In this document: in pieces, positions 12,001 through 24,776 of the stretch
How the letters are laid out: every line of letters starts with the position of its first letter
Numbering within the stretch: position 1 is the stretch's first letter
Assembly: GCA_025200525.1 (NCBI GenBank)
Contig: CM045762.1
Span: forward strand, 76,009,217 to 76,073,216
Origin: Camellia lanceoleosa
Lineage: Eukaryota > Streptophyta > Magnoliopsida > Ericales > Theaceae
Direction: 5' to 3'
DNA length: 64,000 nucleotides
Notes under the pieces: generated by a model
Told to the model about the DNA's origin: nothing
The model's input: the letters and a program-made list of their open reading frames with translations, nothing else
Databases searched by the model: none
Position numbers and translations under genes: made by a program

Positions 12001-12098
12001 CGGGGGGCGAAACTTCAAAACATCCCCCGAACCTCCGTCTGACTCTCATGGGCAGCTTTCCCATTACAAATAGGACTTGTGACAACTAATGGAATGTT
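9067..12098. repeat. 162-bp tandem repeat array (about 18-19 copies) in the CACTA element
   Basis: Units begin AGTCGAAAAAGGGCGTTTCG and contain AACAGCCCCCGAACC, TGACTTGTGACAACTGACGG and TAGGTTGGGATTTAGAGCCG. The period of 162 bp was counted across several units (for example 9067 to 9229, and 10037 to 10199). Units differ by substitutions, and two sub-types alternate: CCAAAACGAACAGTTTCC versus CGACACGGGCAGCTTCC. 162 is a multiple of three, so minus-strand frames stay open for one to two units and give spurious repeated ORFs. There are no spacers between units. Confidence 0.92.
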
Positions 12099-13150
12099 TT
12101 AAACTTGCTAATTTTGTGAACGTACACACGCGTGTTATTATTTTTATCACATGTTCTAATATCCTCTCTGAAATGGAACTGACATTCATTAATAAGCACC
12201 GATGGTTTTATATCCAATCTAATGATTCAAGTGCCTTTTGCAAACAAATAATGAGGAAGTTGGTAAAAAGAATACTTTCTATTCACATTGGGCTTTGATA
12301 TTGGTTTAGCCATAGAATTTGGATACATGTTGCTTACAAATAGAAGATTGTTACATTAGCTGTATGTTACAAATGAAAGATTCAGTAATGATTGTTCTGC
12401 ATTTAAGAATGTTCCTTATAACAAAAGACTTTAGAAAAACTGTACAATGTCTGATAATTGATTCATCATGGATGGTTGTTTCTCACTTATTTTTATTTGT
12501 CACTTGTTCCCAAATTCATTCATGAAGTTGGGCATTTTTGGGTCCAATTCTAATGTTTTTTTTTTTTTGTTTTTTGTAGATGACTTCGTTGCGTGGACTT
12601 GCAGAGATATTTTGGTATATGGAGAAGAAATTGTACTTTTGTATAGAAGTAATATAATACTTTTGTCGTCTCCAGCTTTTGTGTAGTTAACTATTCCTGA
12701 TACAGAAAACTATTGGCAGCGAACAGATAATTATTGGCATGGTAGATAGATCGCCTTTTGACGCTGTCCACTAAATTGATTTTTTGTCGTGGTACATAGA
12801 TGTATTTTTGGCTTGGTACATACATCACCTTTTGTCGTGGTACAGATTACAATCGTAATTTGTACCATGCCAAATGGTCATTTCACATGGTATAGTAAAT
12901 GTAATTTTTGTATATGGAGGGCTTTACTTTTTGTATGATTGAATATGTTGTATGGAATTATTATTTTAGTTTGGACAATAGTTCGTTCGTATGTACTTGG
13001 ACAGTTAAAGTAACTTATTTTTTGTATACGGATGCAGATTGTGGAATGATTGATAATTTATGTATCATTTTATTTATATACGTATTACAGGTTGAATGGA
13101 ATACAGACAGGTTATGGACACATTATAATATTAGCAATAAAACATAATAT
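12099..13150. other. CACTA interior, right side, no gene recognised
   Basis: AT-rich DNA. Several TTTTGTCGTGGTACA-like motifs recur at 12780-12850. Short open frames are present but carry no recognisable motif. Confidence 0.4.
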
Positions 13151-13154
13151 CATG

Positions 13155-13903
13155 TTTTTGCCGACTAAACGTTTTGTAGCCAATAAAAAAGGAAAAAAAA
13201 AAAACAAACATTTGGTTACTAAAAGTTTAGTAGCCAAAAGAAAATCAAATATTTGGCTACTAAATTTTTTGTAGGCAAAGGAAAAACAACCATTTGGCTA
13301 CTAAATGTTTGTAGCCAAAAGAAAATCAAACCTTTGGCTACTATAAGTTTTGTAGGCAAAAGAAAATCAAACATTTGGCAACTAAAATATTTTGTAGCTA
13401 AAAACAAAAGTTGAAGAATAAATATGACTTTTGGCGACTAAAAATTTAGTAGCAAAAAATGTTGTAGTTTAGGCGACTAAATTTTTAGTAGCAAAAAATG
13501 TTAAAGTTTAGGCGACTAAATTTTTAGTAACCAAAAGAAATAGTATTTGGCGACTAAAATTTTAGTAGCCAAAAAATATTGACTTTAGGCGACTAAAATT
13601 TTAGTAGCCAAAACACTAGTATTTGCTTTTGGCGACTAAAAAATTTAGTAGCTAAAAATTTTTCGGCCACTAAATAATTGGCTTTTGGTGACTAAAAAAT
13701 TGGTCGGCAAAAATGTATTTATTTAATTAATTTTCAAACCTATTGGCGACTAAATTAGGTTTAGTCAGCAATTATATTTCCCGACTACTCGTTGGCTACT
13801 AATTTTCAAACCAAAAAATTTAGTCGCTAAAGACTATAGGCGACTAAAATATGACTTTTGGCGACTAAAAATTTAGTCGCCAAAAGTGAAAATTCTTGTA
13901 GTG
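13155..13903. repeat. Right sub-terminal repeats of the CACTA element
   Basis: A dense array of TTTGGCGACTAAAA/TTTAGTAGCCAAAA motifs at about 30-50 bp spacing, ending in CTTGTAGTG. It matches the left-end motif set in inverted orientation. Confidence 0.85.
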
Positions 13904-14744
13904 TTGGAATGGATATGATATGACACAACATGAGACATCCAATATATTGACCATAATACTTCTATTATGGTCATTTGATAAGTTAGTCCTAACTTTGACT
14001 TAATCTCCCAATTTATATCCCACCCCCTATGTAGGATTGAATAGTCTATTATATGTGGGATACCATATCCGGATGGATTGTTAGTCCGTACTTCAATTTT
14101 TTAACCAAATATCATATTAATAATTTTATTGGACTATTAGTCCAACCTCAAGCACATATCTGTCAAAATAAACATGACCATAAAGTATAACATCATGTAT
14201 TGGTTTTCAAGGTAATGATCCTCATTTGTAGTAGCTATTGGGGTTTTGTTTGGTGTTGTTTGAAGTGAGCTTGTTTTTATGTTTTTCATTTGTAATCTTG
14301 ATTGGTTGATTTTTGATAACTTTTGTCATCTTACTTTGCTTTGTTTTGTTTGTATTTTTATTTTTATGTAACATTTTTACTATTGAATATAAATATTACT
14401 TTTCAATATAAATGATATCCCATGATTGCATTCTCAAAGTTATATGCTTAAATTATGATTCCATTTGGTAGTATATATTTTTTTGGGAAAGTCTGCTAAA
14501 TCAAACTTACTCACCCAGAATTTTTTGAGTAAGTGATTGTGTGCTGAAAATTAATTTGGGTAGTGTAGAGTCTATATGAGATCAATGTGAAATGTGGTAG
14601 AGATTAATTTCTAATATAGATAATAATAAAAAAAATATGTAAAAACATTGTATGTGAAGATCCACCAATGAACGCTTTTATCATGTCTTTTGATATTTGT
14701 TTATATGTATGAAATATGAAGTAATTAATATATGGAAAATGGGA

Positions 14745-14880
14745 GAGACCCCCACTGGGGGAGACCCCTAGCACCCCCACTGGGTGTTGATTGGCCCAAT
14801 TTTTTTTTTTTCTTTCATCCACGTGTATGTGGGAGTGGTGGGGGTCACCCCCAACTAGGGGTCTGCAGCATTGCTCTTAA
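14745..14880. repeat. GC-richer inverted-repeat block
   Basis: GACCCCCACTGGGGG (a palindromic core near 14748), GACCCCTAGC and, further on, GGGGTCACCCCCAACTAGGGG form overlapping inverted repeats around a poly-T. This looks like a small foldback or MITE remnant. No target duplication was found. Confidence 0.4.
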
Positions 14881-15203
14881 TATATATATATATATATATA
14901 GATGTAAGTGATATTTTATGCCCTCAAACAACTCCATACACATTATATATGCCAATCTCCCATGTTTTAAATTTTTCTTAATTTTAAAAATGTTTCCTAT
15001 GGCATATACACTTCATACGTTGGGTCTAACATTTATGAGTACATGCCCTATCTAGCATGTATCTTATGAACTAGCCATTCTCTTATAAAGTGATTGATGA
15101 TCTATTTTAAAATTTTGCTTCTCTCACCAAGTACAATATAAGTTTTTTTAGATAGTGTATTTCAATATAATAAAGTATCCAAAACTCCTTTCAAATATTA
15201 ATA

Positions 15204-15361
15204 ATGTGTTCGGTTCATAGTCTGGGATAAGGATTTAGAAGGGGAAACAAAAGAGAGAGAAAGAAGAAGTGTGTGAAACTAGGTAAAATGTAATTATATT
15301 TCATTCACATTTCACGTATCTTTTTCCTTTCTCTTTTTAAATTCCTATCCAAACATAACAT
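15204..15361. mobile_element. MITE with long GA/CT terminal inverted repeats
   Basis: The left arm (TGTGTTCGGTTCATAG, GGGATAAGGATTTAGAAGG) is complementary to the right arm (AAATTCCTATCCAAACATAAC). It is the same family as the copy at 29806-29966. It carries no coding sequence. Confidence 0.6.
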
Positions 15362-16384
15362 AAAGTTGGATGCATATTTTTCAAACTGAAAACTTTGAAT
15401 TAATATTACTTTTAAAAGTTGTGTGCTACAAACTCTTACCACACATGTTTCTCCATATAATAATGATTGAAATTTGCTTTTGTTGCTTTCTCAAAGATTA
15501 GTGATATGGATAGAGTCAAAAAAAATGTGTAGGTCTTAAAGTTTTAAAGTAAAAATTTTATATTAGAATTTGTTCAAATGTAATTCTCTTAATATTTATA
15601 AATAATTTTTATTGATTGATAAAAAGTACTGTAAACATTAAGATTATTTTTTTATGATATTGAGCTATTAAAATATGATGTATTACAGGCTCAACCCAAG
15701 AATTATTTGGGAAAAAAAAAAAAATTGACTTGAGCTAGCTTTTTTAGGCTTATTTTTAATATTTAATCCAATATTAGAATCTTCAAAGTAGCTCATACCG
15801 GTCATGAACCAATAAAGACAATTTCAAATGATCAAGAAATTTTTTAATGATGAGGTGAATGTCACATTGACATAAATATTGAGTTGACTAGTTTTAAGGT
15901 CACTTCTAATGTTTAGTCCAAACATTCAATCCTAATCCATTTTTACATAAGAGTTATGACATAAGACAATTTACAATTTTGAGTCGACAAATTTTTAAGC
16001 TTTACAAAATAAGAAAAAATTAGTATATTAACAAATGTAATTTTCTACTATCATATGGTAAATAAAAATTACTAAACTTATAAAACGAAATGTATTTATA
16101 TTTTATCGTAAATATAAGTTTTGTAATTTATTATTTAATTTTTACAATCAAATTATGACATGCAATTTTTTATTAAAAACTTAGAACACACACTTAATGA
16201 CATCAGAATAAAAAACCTTCTCTTATGTGTAACTCTGATAAAAATTAATAAAATTTGATTTATTTTAAATGATTTTCACTACATATTTTAAAATTTTTAT
16301 ATTATTATTCTAATTTAAAATTTAAATTTTGATTATTTATTTATATTCGTGCATAATATGGGTAATATACTAATAAATATATTA

Positions 16385-16495
16385 GGCAAATAGAAGGAAT
16401 TCAAACCAAGTAAGTTATAATGTAAAAGATAAATTAAAGGCAAAAGAGAATTCAAACTAAGTAAGTCATATGGTAAAAGATAAATTAAATTAGAT
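16385..16495. repeat. Two about 53-bp tandem copies
   Basis: GAATTCAAAC(C/T)AAGTAAG, then GTAAAAGATAAATTAAA, occurs twice in a row. A related single copy lies near 30545-30600. Confidence 0.65.
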
Positions 16496-17139
16496 TATAT
16501 TAACTGTCAGGATTTTCTCGAAAATGAAAGGGGTTGATGGGGACATTTTGTGGTGGGTGAGTTCAAGGGTTATAAGATAATAAGATTTTCCGTTAAAAAC
16601 CTCCTACAAAATAATTTTTTTGGTTTCCTCCAATATCACATTGAAGAACAATTCCACAATAGTGGTTAAACCAATTGTTTGATCAATAGTAAAAAAATGT
16701 TTGGTGATTGAACTTTAATGCATATAATTCATGTAATTATCATGCACATATATCTTCATGCCAAGTGCATTAACAAGTTTGAAAAAATAAATAAATAAAT
16801 TTTTGATTATTAAAATAGAAAATTTCTTCAATGTGCAATGCAAATATATCACAAAATTATGTAAATTTTTACAAACTTACATAAGTGATTTTACAAAAAT
16901 ACATAGGTTGAATATAAATTCATGTAAATCTATTAATAAAAGTGAACTTACATAAATTTGTATCCAACTTAAGTACTTTTGTAAGATCACTTATATAAGT
17001 TCGTAAAAACTTATGTAATTTTGTAATGAAGTTGCATACGGTGTGAATTACACAGGAGCATTACCCATTGAAATATGATAAAAAAAAATAAAGGGTAAAC
17101 TATCAATATGTCATAATAGTTGAATTTAATTCTCATTAA

Positions 17140-17445
17140 GTCTTGGTAAAATCGTCATTAAAAATAATTTTTTGTGACAATATTTTGTATATATTGCTAA
17201 AAATTAACAATTAGTGTCTTTTTATTTTTTGTTATGTTTACATAAATTGTCGCTAAAGCTTACAATTAGTGATACTTTTCTATGACGAATTTTTCAAATT
17301 GTTGCTGAAAATTAAAAATTAACGACTTTTTTGTGACTTTTTTTAATTTGTCGCTAAAACTTATAATTGGTGACATTTTTTTGACAAAAATTTCAAATTA
17401 TCGTTAAAAATTAACAATTAGAGACGCTTTTTAATAGTGTTTAAA
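17140..17445. repeat. Degenerate repeats with TTGTCGCTAAA motifs
   Basis: Four to five imperfect units of about 60 bp carry TTGTCGCTAAAACTTA and AATTAGTGAC-type motifs. They resemble CACTA sub-terminal repeats but lack a recognisable terminus. Confidence 0.45.
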
Positions 17446-17971
17446 TAAAAATGTCATTAATTATCATAACATCTATTAAACTATAAATCTATCTATTAAG
17501 ACCTATACGTAAAGTTTTCATAAATAAACTTTTCATTATTGAAACATGTCGGTCTATCACATGGTGTACCTTTTTTTGGGTCAGGTAATTGAGAGGCTGT
17601 TGATTTTGTTGGGCAACCGACCCGTTACAGATCAAAATTCGAAAGTCTACCCGAAACCAAATTGGAAAGTGCCAATATTTAACAAAGGAGCTCCACGCCA
17701 ATATAAAACAAAGGAATTGTTTGGTGTGGTATTTTTTTTTTTTTGATTAGCCAAAAGATTTTATTGATGAACAAAGACAAGCAAATTACATCAACAAAGT
17801 GAAAACCAAGAGAGGCATCAAAGCCAAAGAAAGAGTTGGTGAGGCACCAACTCAAAACAAACAGAATCAAGAAAAGAAACACAACAACCAACTCCAATCA
17901 CCCCAAACCCCACAATATCACTCAAAGAAAATAGCTTCAAACACTAGTAATAGCTAGGAACCAAGCCTAAG

Positions 17972-18807
17972 CTACTGAATATTGCAGATAATTTGCTGCA
18001 CTATGTAACAGCAGTCCTTGGAATAAGATTTGACCCAAAATGAAATCCTTGTCTTGATTATTTCACACAGCTCCTCCAAGTGCATCTGTCCCTCCCATAA
18101 TACTTTCTCATTCCTGAATTTCCTTAAAGACCACAACACCGCAAATGGTATAGTTCTCCAGATCATATTCAAATAGTTTCTCCACTTGAAGCCCCTCCAC
18201 CAATTAAGGATTCCCTCCAGTATTTGTGAGATTACCCAAGTCAGTCCCCACCACTGCATCAGATTGGACCAAACTCTCCAAGCAAATGGGCACCAGATGA
18301 GTAGATGAAAGATTCGAGCTCACCATTACAGAACACACATAGAACTGAGGCATCTGGCCCCAATACTCCAATCCTTTGTAGAAAACTAGCTGTTTTTAGC
18401 CTCCCCTTCCAAGCTAGCCAACCAAAAAATTGAACCTTTGGAGGAGATACATTATTCCAAAGAAGCTTTGTAACTACTAGAGGAGGGGAAGAAGCAGACA
18501 AAGAGTAAAGGGATGAAATAGAGAACTCACTTGATGAAGATGCCACCCACCCAAGACCATCCTCCCTATCTGAGACGCGATTTAGTAGGGTAATCAATCT
18601 GCTTAGTTCATCAACCTCCCATCCCAATAACCGTCTTCTAAACTTGAAGTTCCACCTAGATAAGACTTCATTCCTCTGCACCACCAATCTCAGAGACACT
18701 TCCTTTTCTGTTGATAGACTAAACAACCTAGGGAATTCATTTTTAACACACAAATCCCGCATCCAGTAATCAGTGCAAAAGTGAATTCTACTCCCATTAC
18801 CCACCAC
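17972..18807 (-). pseudogene. LINE ORF2 C-terminal part, zf-RVT region
   Basis: The frame at 18807-18259 carries GNGSRIHFCTDYW (usual wording GxGxxIxFWxDxW), FSISSLYSLS, WNNVSPPKVQFFGWLAWKGR and the Cys motif LCVFCNGELES. This is the zinc-binding domain at the end of plant L1 ORF2. A one-base frameshift near 18290 moves the rest (MQWWGL, then WRTIPFAVLWSLRKFRNE) to the frame at 18259-17972. Related LINE pieces in this window are at 53919-55008 and 60870-61030. It is not functional. Confidence 0.8.
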
Positions 18808-18911
18808 TACCTAAGTATTATCTAGAAGAACACTCAAAAGTTGAGGATTTGATTCACATATGCTAAGGAATCCATCCTAGATTTTTTAGTAAGTACCAGT
18901 GAAGGTTGTAA

Positions 18912-20668
18912 CTAGAAGCCAATTCCCACCCACTGAAGAATACCTGCTACATAATACTCTTTTCCACAAGGTGTTTGATTCAGCCTCGAACCTCCACCAC
19001 CATTTAGCCAACAAGTAATCATTAACATCCTTGATTCTTCTAATACCCAACCCCCCACACCCCCCCCCCCCCCCAACTCTTTACTTTTGGTTGCCTCTAA
19101 CCAGCTAACCAGGTGGACCTTTCTCTTTAATTCAGACCTTTCCCAAAGAAAATTTGCTTGAATCCTTTCAATTACCTCAGCCACAAATACAGGAAGCTTA
19201 AAGATAGATAAGTAATAAATGAGAAGACTAGATAACACGGATTTTATAAGCGTCAATCTCCTACCAAAAGATAAAAGACTCCTCTTCCAAGAAGCTAATT
19301 TGGCTTTACACTTCTCAATGATTGGTTTCCATGTTTTCATCAACCTGGGACTAGCCCCTAAAGACAAGCCAAGATATGTCAGTGAAAGCTTCTAACTTGC
19401 ACAGTTAAGTCTGGATGCAAACTCCTCAATCTCTAAGTCAAACACTCCAATACCACATATGGAGCACTTACGGAAATTAATCTTCAAACCTGAAACCAAT
19501 TCAAAACACATCAAAATTCCTTTAATTACCATGACCTCCTCCATGTTAGCTTCACAAAAAATTATTGTATCATCTGTAAATTGGAGATGTGAAACCATCA
19601 CTTCATCTTTATCCACCACAGCTCCCCTTACCAGCCCTAATGATCTAGCCCTTTCCATTAACATATTCAAACCTTCAACTACCAAATTGAAGGGGAATGG
19701 AGGCAACGAATCACCTTGCTTGAGGCCTTTTTCCGGAAAAAACTCAGCCGAAGGGGAGCCATTCACTAACACAGACACTCTGGCCGATGCTAAACATTCC
19801 TTGATCCAACCTCTCCACCTTGCCCCAAACCCAAACTCTTCCATCATAGATAACAAACACTCCCAACTTATAGAATCATATGCCTTCTGAAAGTCAAGCA
19901 TGAGTATCAATCCTTTTTTCCTACTCCCCTTCCACTAATCAACAATCTCATTGGCAATTAGAACACCATCCAGAATATTTCTACCCGCCATAAAGGCTGA
20001 TTGTACCTTCTTAACCACCTTGGGCATCACCTTCTTGATTCTATGTGATAAAACCTTAGCTAAAATCTTATACAAAGACCCAATAAGACTAATTGGTCTA
20101 AAATCTAAGATACTAGTTGGGCAATCAATTTTTGGGATCAAAGTAATAAAAGAATTATTCACTCTAGCCACCAATTTCCTGTTTTCATAAAATTCTTTGA
20201 AGAACTGAAGCGCATCAGACTTTAAAATTTCCCAGCACTTCTGAAAGCAAATCATGTTAACCCCTATCAGGACCAGGAATCTTATTTCCATCACAACTCT
20301 TAATAACATCCCACACCTCATCTTTAGAAAATTTGCTTCCAAATTTCCAGCCAACTGGTCATGACTAATAGATTTAAACCGACCTTTCAACTTTGGCCTA
20401 TTCCTCCAATTTGCAGTGAACACTCCTTTAAAATGCTTGAACACCTCCTGTTTCACCATATTGGGATTCTCATGGAGTACGCCTTCGACTGTAATTGAAT
20501 TCAGCAGATTTCTATTATGCCTACAAGATGCAAAGGTATGAAAATACCTTGTATTTTTATCCCTTGTCATGCTCCACTCTAGTCTAGACTTTTGAAGCCA
20601 TAACCACTCATCCCTCTTCCTTAGAGACCACACCTCTTTCCTTACATCCCTTCTTCTAACTATCTCAG
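18912..20668 (-). pseudogene. LINE reverse transcriptase domain, broken
   Basis: Three successive minus-strand frames cover the RT. 20668-19935 has ITLIPKI, DFRPISLIGSLYKILAKVL and QSAFMAGRNILDGVLIANE. 19910-19392 has MLDFQKAYDSISWE (first catalytic Asp), GLKQGDSLPPFPFNLVVEGL and FTDDT in the place of the usual F/YADD box. 19367-18912 continues with WKPIIEKCKAKLASWKRSLL. RT copies LINE RNA at the nicked target. Stops between the frames, the A-to-T change in the ADD box and the Pro-Ser losses make it inactive. Confidence 0.88.
19068..19073. repeat. Poly-C tract in the LINE
   Basis: An uninterrupted run of C at about 19057-19073 encodes a poly-Gly slip on the minus strand and is a likely site of sequencing or replication slippage. 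Confidence 0.6.
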
Positions 20669-23600
20669 TGTAGACGCGCCCGAACGTCCCGGGAGGGAAT
20701 CCCGTTTTGTTCATTGGGCTTACTACAGTTCGGACTCAAATGTCACGGTTCTTAATCTGATCTCGCAAAGTGCAATGCAAGATTGATAAATCACCAAAGA
20801 GTCCAAGTCCGGCAAATCGTTTTGGAAAACTGATTTTTAAGAAAGAAGTGCCAAACATGGACTGCTTTGCCAGATACAGAGTCGCCACCTAAATATTTTG
20901 TTTTGAGGGAATTTAGGAAACCCTGACTCGTGCCTAAGGCCACGTGTCCGTCATCACCAAAGTTGCCTCGGTTCGGGAACTTGGGTACGATTGGGGAAGG
21001 TCATCTATGAGCACCCCCGCTCGCCCGATCCGAAGATCGGCCTGTACTAAACATGATATCTTGTTTTGAAAACATTGTGTGCTCTTATTCCGATTAATTA
21101 GCTAGAATTACTAGGTGATGCGCACAACACACAAGTATAGACTAGATCGCCTAATTTGGAACAAAGCATCGCATATCCGTTTGTTTGGAAAATGGTTTGA
21201 AGGTGCTACCCGCAAGTAGGCTAAAGCACGGATTTCGATGAATTATTCCAATTCAAGTAATCCAACCTTCACCCACAGGCATTCAGGCAGTTATAGCAGA
21301 TAAGCAGTTAGCCTCATGGCAAGCATGCTTTCATGGCAACATTAACATACATGCAGTATGCTAAAGCATAAACACTCACAATGTACTCCTAGCCAAAATA
21401 AAGAACTAGTTAGAAATCAATGCATGATCCTAGTTCATGTTAAGATGGCTAATGCAACACATGAAAAATGCAACTAAGATAGGCCCGGCTATTCTAAGAT
21501 GGCACATGAGATGCAACAATCGATACATGTATTCAACTTGGAATTGAAATACAATGCAGTTAGCATGATGTGCCGAGCCCGATGCATGCAATACAGATGA
21601 ATGAATGCAAACATGCGGAGCATAAGTATGCTAATTGAAATATGCCCTAAATCTAACCATCGTAAGTGGTTAAATAAAAAGGAGAAAGAAATGGAGGTTG
21701 GAAGACATGCATCACACACACGCACGCTTATTACACAATTGCGCCCTCTCGACGGAGGGTCCGAAAGAATAATACAAATTAATTAACTAACAAGCTAATT
21801 AAATATTACACAATACTTAATTAATTAAATGAAATAATTAAGCTAAGGAAGCAGTAAAGAGGCCTCGGGAAGAGAGACGAAGGCGTGCATGCTCGGCTCC
21901 GCTCGGAAATCCATTGCCATACTCATACTGCCTCTGTTTACACTGCTCTGCACCTCTGAAAACTTCACAAATCCCAAGGAAGCCTCAGAATCACTCCCTA
22001 AGCACTGTGGGATGTCACCGACCAAGAGGTGAGGCCACCGGCCATTGGAAACTGGTCATCGACCATTTGTGGTAAGCTCGATTAATAATTATTGGCCGGC
22101 CGGCACTGAAGATGGTCGACTGGCCATATCTTCCTGCAAAATCCTGTTTTGCTGCAGCAGAGGACAAACAGAGCATGGCAATGCATTTTCAAAGCAATGT
22201 TTGCACCACCACCTTCCTTATCATGTTTGAGACTCAAAGGAGTATGGTTCTCAACCCTCAGGCCATCAATCACGCATTTCAATGCATGATGGCCCAAAGT
22301 GTCAAGTGTGCATTTTAATGTCAAATGAAATGCACACAAAACAAATGAAGGACCTCCAACCTCTATCATGATTTATCAAGAAGCAAGGGATGCAAACATG
22401 CACAATGCTATGCAACCTAGACATGCAAGCAAACTAATGCAACATGAGCATGTTAATGGCAATGCCATGCAAGGCTAATAGTAGCAAGCATGCCAAATGC
22501 AATGCAACCTAAACAAGCATGCAAACATGCAAGGCATGTGACAACATTCAAGCATGTAACAACATGTGAGGCAGACATGTAACAACATGTTAGGCAACTT
22601 AACAAGAGATGCATGCCAAATGCAATACCACTTAAACATGCAACAACACACAAGGCAAGCATGCAACAACATGCAAAGGGTAGACTTACACCAAGATGGA
22701 CAGCTCTCTAATAGGTCCAAAACAGTGGCCAAAATGCTAAGAAATGGGGGACAAAAGCATATTCAAACATGCATGCTAATTGGCCTATCACCTAGGCATA
22801 AAGGACAACTCTTAAGCACACTTAAAAGGAAAGAAAAGCATGCAAATGTGACAACAGTACATGCTCTGAAATGATACTATGAGTGATGCCAAATCACATG
22901 AACAAATCAAGCATGCATGATTAAGGCTTAATGCTTAAAACTAGGCAAGTGACTTGAACCAAGGCTACACTAAACAAAGAGCATATGGCAAGTATAACCC
23001 AAAGCAGTCCTAAATCATGGCAAAGTAAGCCTAAAACATTCAATGACCAAAGCCAAAACAAGCTAAAACAAAGGGGCAAGACATGAGGCATACAAGGCCA
23101 CAAAAGAGGCATTACACTACACCTAATACAACCAAACATGGCATGATTTAGGCAACCAAAATCAGAGGTATGACACATCAAAATGAGCCCAAAAACCCAC
23201 TTAGATGTCATCCCAAATACCCAAGCATGTTGGCATACGCAATGTCACATTCATGAGGCATAAAACACAAACCCTTTAAAGCATTAAAGGAGTGATAAGT
23301 GCAAGTATTCAAGCATACTATATGGGCTGAAATAACATTATAAATGGTGCCAAACCACTAAAATAGTCCAAATAGAGCATGCTAATGACTTGAGCACCTG
23401 AAGCCAACAAGCTAGATTACATGGTAGCTATACAAAACAATGCAAGCATGACCAAGAAGACCAAAATCAGAGCTTAAGCATGCTACAACAAGGCTAAAAG
23501 CTTCATGGAGTTGAGCCAAAATCATGTTAAAAACACATGTTACAACATGATGCATGTTAAGGCCAAATCATGGGATTACAAGACAAGTGTATGAAGCATA

Positions 23601-24776
23601 CAAGGCATGTCTAAACCATCTCAAAAACAGAGGTGTATCATGGCAAAACAAAGCCTAATATATGCTGAAATGGAGCTAAAACAAACTAAACACACATGCT
23701 ACCACATAAACCATTTATGCAAGCATTAGAGATAATAAGGAGAGGGGATGACCCTCTCCCTTTTAGGACCTCAAAACCACCTCTCCACCACTGAAAATCC
23801 TCTGGATTTCAGTGGTAGAGAGGTCATGCAAAGACCAAAACAATGGCCAAAAGGTATGACCTAAAACAAGGCCTTGGAGGGAGGAGACAACCCCAAACCT
23901 CAAAGTGACCTTAAACAAAGTTCTAAAGCACACAAAATCAGAACTTTTATCAGTTATAGTCAAAGCTTAAAACAATAAGCAAGAATGGCTAAAAGCCTAA
24001 GCAAGATAGGGGAATAAAAGGGTAAGTTCTCACCCTTGAAGAACATTTCAAGAACACCAAGTTCAGCACCTCCTTTTGATCAAAAACCAACTCAAAACTC
24101 TGAAATCAATCCCTTAAAACCTCAGCAACCAAAGTATAGTGTAACACTAGGTGTCTTAGTGCAAAACTAAGAACAAAAACCCCTTTAGAAGACTACTACA
24201 CACACAAATATAGAGAGAGAGAGAGAGGGATATATAAGTTATATATCAGATGAATCCACCCCTGGAAAGGGAGGGGAGGTCCTCATTTTATAGGAAATCC
24301 ATTTCCTAAGCTTCTTGGAGAAGCTAACACAAGGATGAAATCCCTCCATACACGTGTATGGAGGGGGTGTAATGTGGATGCCAGCTGTGACAGCTGGCAT
24401 AAAATATCTGCCAAAAGCAGATGGAAAGGGGTTAGCTGGAAAATATGGCCGATTGACCAACAAAAATGGCCGGCCGACCAAAACCATTGCCGATCGGCCA
24501 ACACCTTTGGCCGGTAGCAAGAAAACAGGTCCAGTGGCCTCAAGCCAAGGCCGGTGAGGTGTGGAGATGGCCAACAAGCCATTCCCTGTCCTCAGAAGCA
24601 AAAACACAAGTGTTTGGTGCACAACCAAGCACAAAGCAAACAAGTCGAGAGGTCTTGGGGCAAGGCGCGCGACCGAAACCTCCGAGAACTCAAGACGAAC
24701 ATGAACATGGATGATCACCGAGTGTTCAAACGGTGACGTCCAAGTCTTGAGGGCGGTCAAAAATGGGGTGTCTACA
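20669..24776 (-). mobile_element. Solo LTR (about 4.1 kb), Tat/Ogre-like, inserted in the LINE
   Basis: On the plus strand the insert begins TGTAGACGCG and ends GGTGTCTACA, so it has LTR-type TG...CA ends. The flanks read CTCAG (20664-20668) and CTCAA (24777-24781), a 5-bp duplication with one change. Removing the insert and one duplication joins the LINE reading frame exactly (KEVEIVRRRDVRKEVW). On the minus strand the LTR starts TGTAGACACCCCATTTTTGA, a start I know from large plant Ty3/gypsy LTRs. It also contains GGTGGCGACTCTGTATC. The 4.1 kb length suits the Tat/Ogre lineage; the lineage is an inference. No gag or pol is present. Many ORFs inside are low-complexity. Confidence 0.75.
22380..22700. 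repeat. Degenerate ACATGCAA/CAACATG repeats in the solo LTR
   Basis: Short motifs such as GCATGCAA, GTAACAACATG and CATGCAACAACA recur irregularly over about 320 bp. Confidence 0.6.

Larger units (their letters stand above)
2129..13903. mobile_element. Large CACTA (CMC/EnSpm) DNA transposon, non-autonomous
   Basis: The left end reads CACTACAAGAAAAAG and the right end CTTGTAGTG, giving a perfect 11-bp terminal inverted repeat (CACTACAAGAA). The 3-bp target duplication TTG lies at 2126-2128 and 13904-13906, as expected for the CACTA superfamily. Both ends carry dense sub-terminal copies of GGCGACTAAA and TTTAGTCGCC motifs, the usual transposase-binding type of array. I see no TNPD-like transposase, so the element was probably moved by another copy. 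The inside holds exon-like host gene pieces, a broken CK1-like kinase and a long 162-bp tandem array. The coding strand of the element cannot be assigned. Confidence 0.88.
13907..17731. other. AT-rich intergenic DNA
   Basis: No protein gene or RNA gene is supported. It holds a (TA)n run at about 14880-14899, short inverted repeats, a MITE at 15204, a small duplication at 16385 and a degenerate repeat block at 17140. The stretch before the LINE tail (17540-17730) has a short open frame with no recognised motif. Confidence 0.6.

Noticed and set aside
8944..12018. Minus-strand ORFs with a repeated RxFGGCFEFSPPKRPFSTK phrase
   Set aside because: They are readings of the 162-bp repeat, whose length is a multiple of three. 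Stops occur in many units and there is no start or splice context.
9067..12098. Repeated array as a CRISPR
   Set aside because: The 162-bp units abut directly, with no unique spacers, and the DNA is from a plant.
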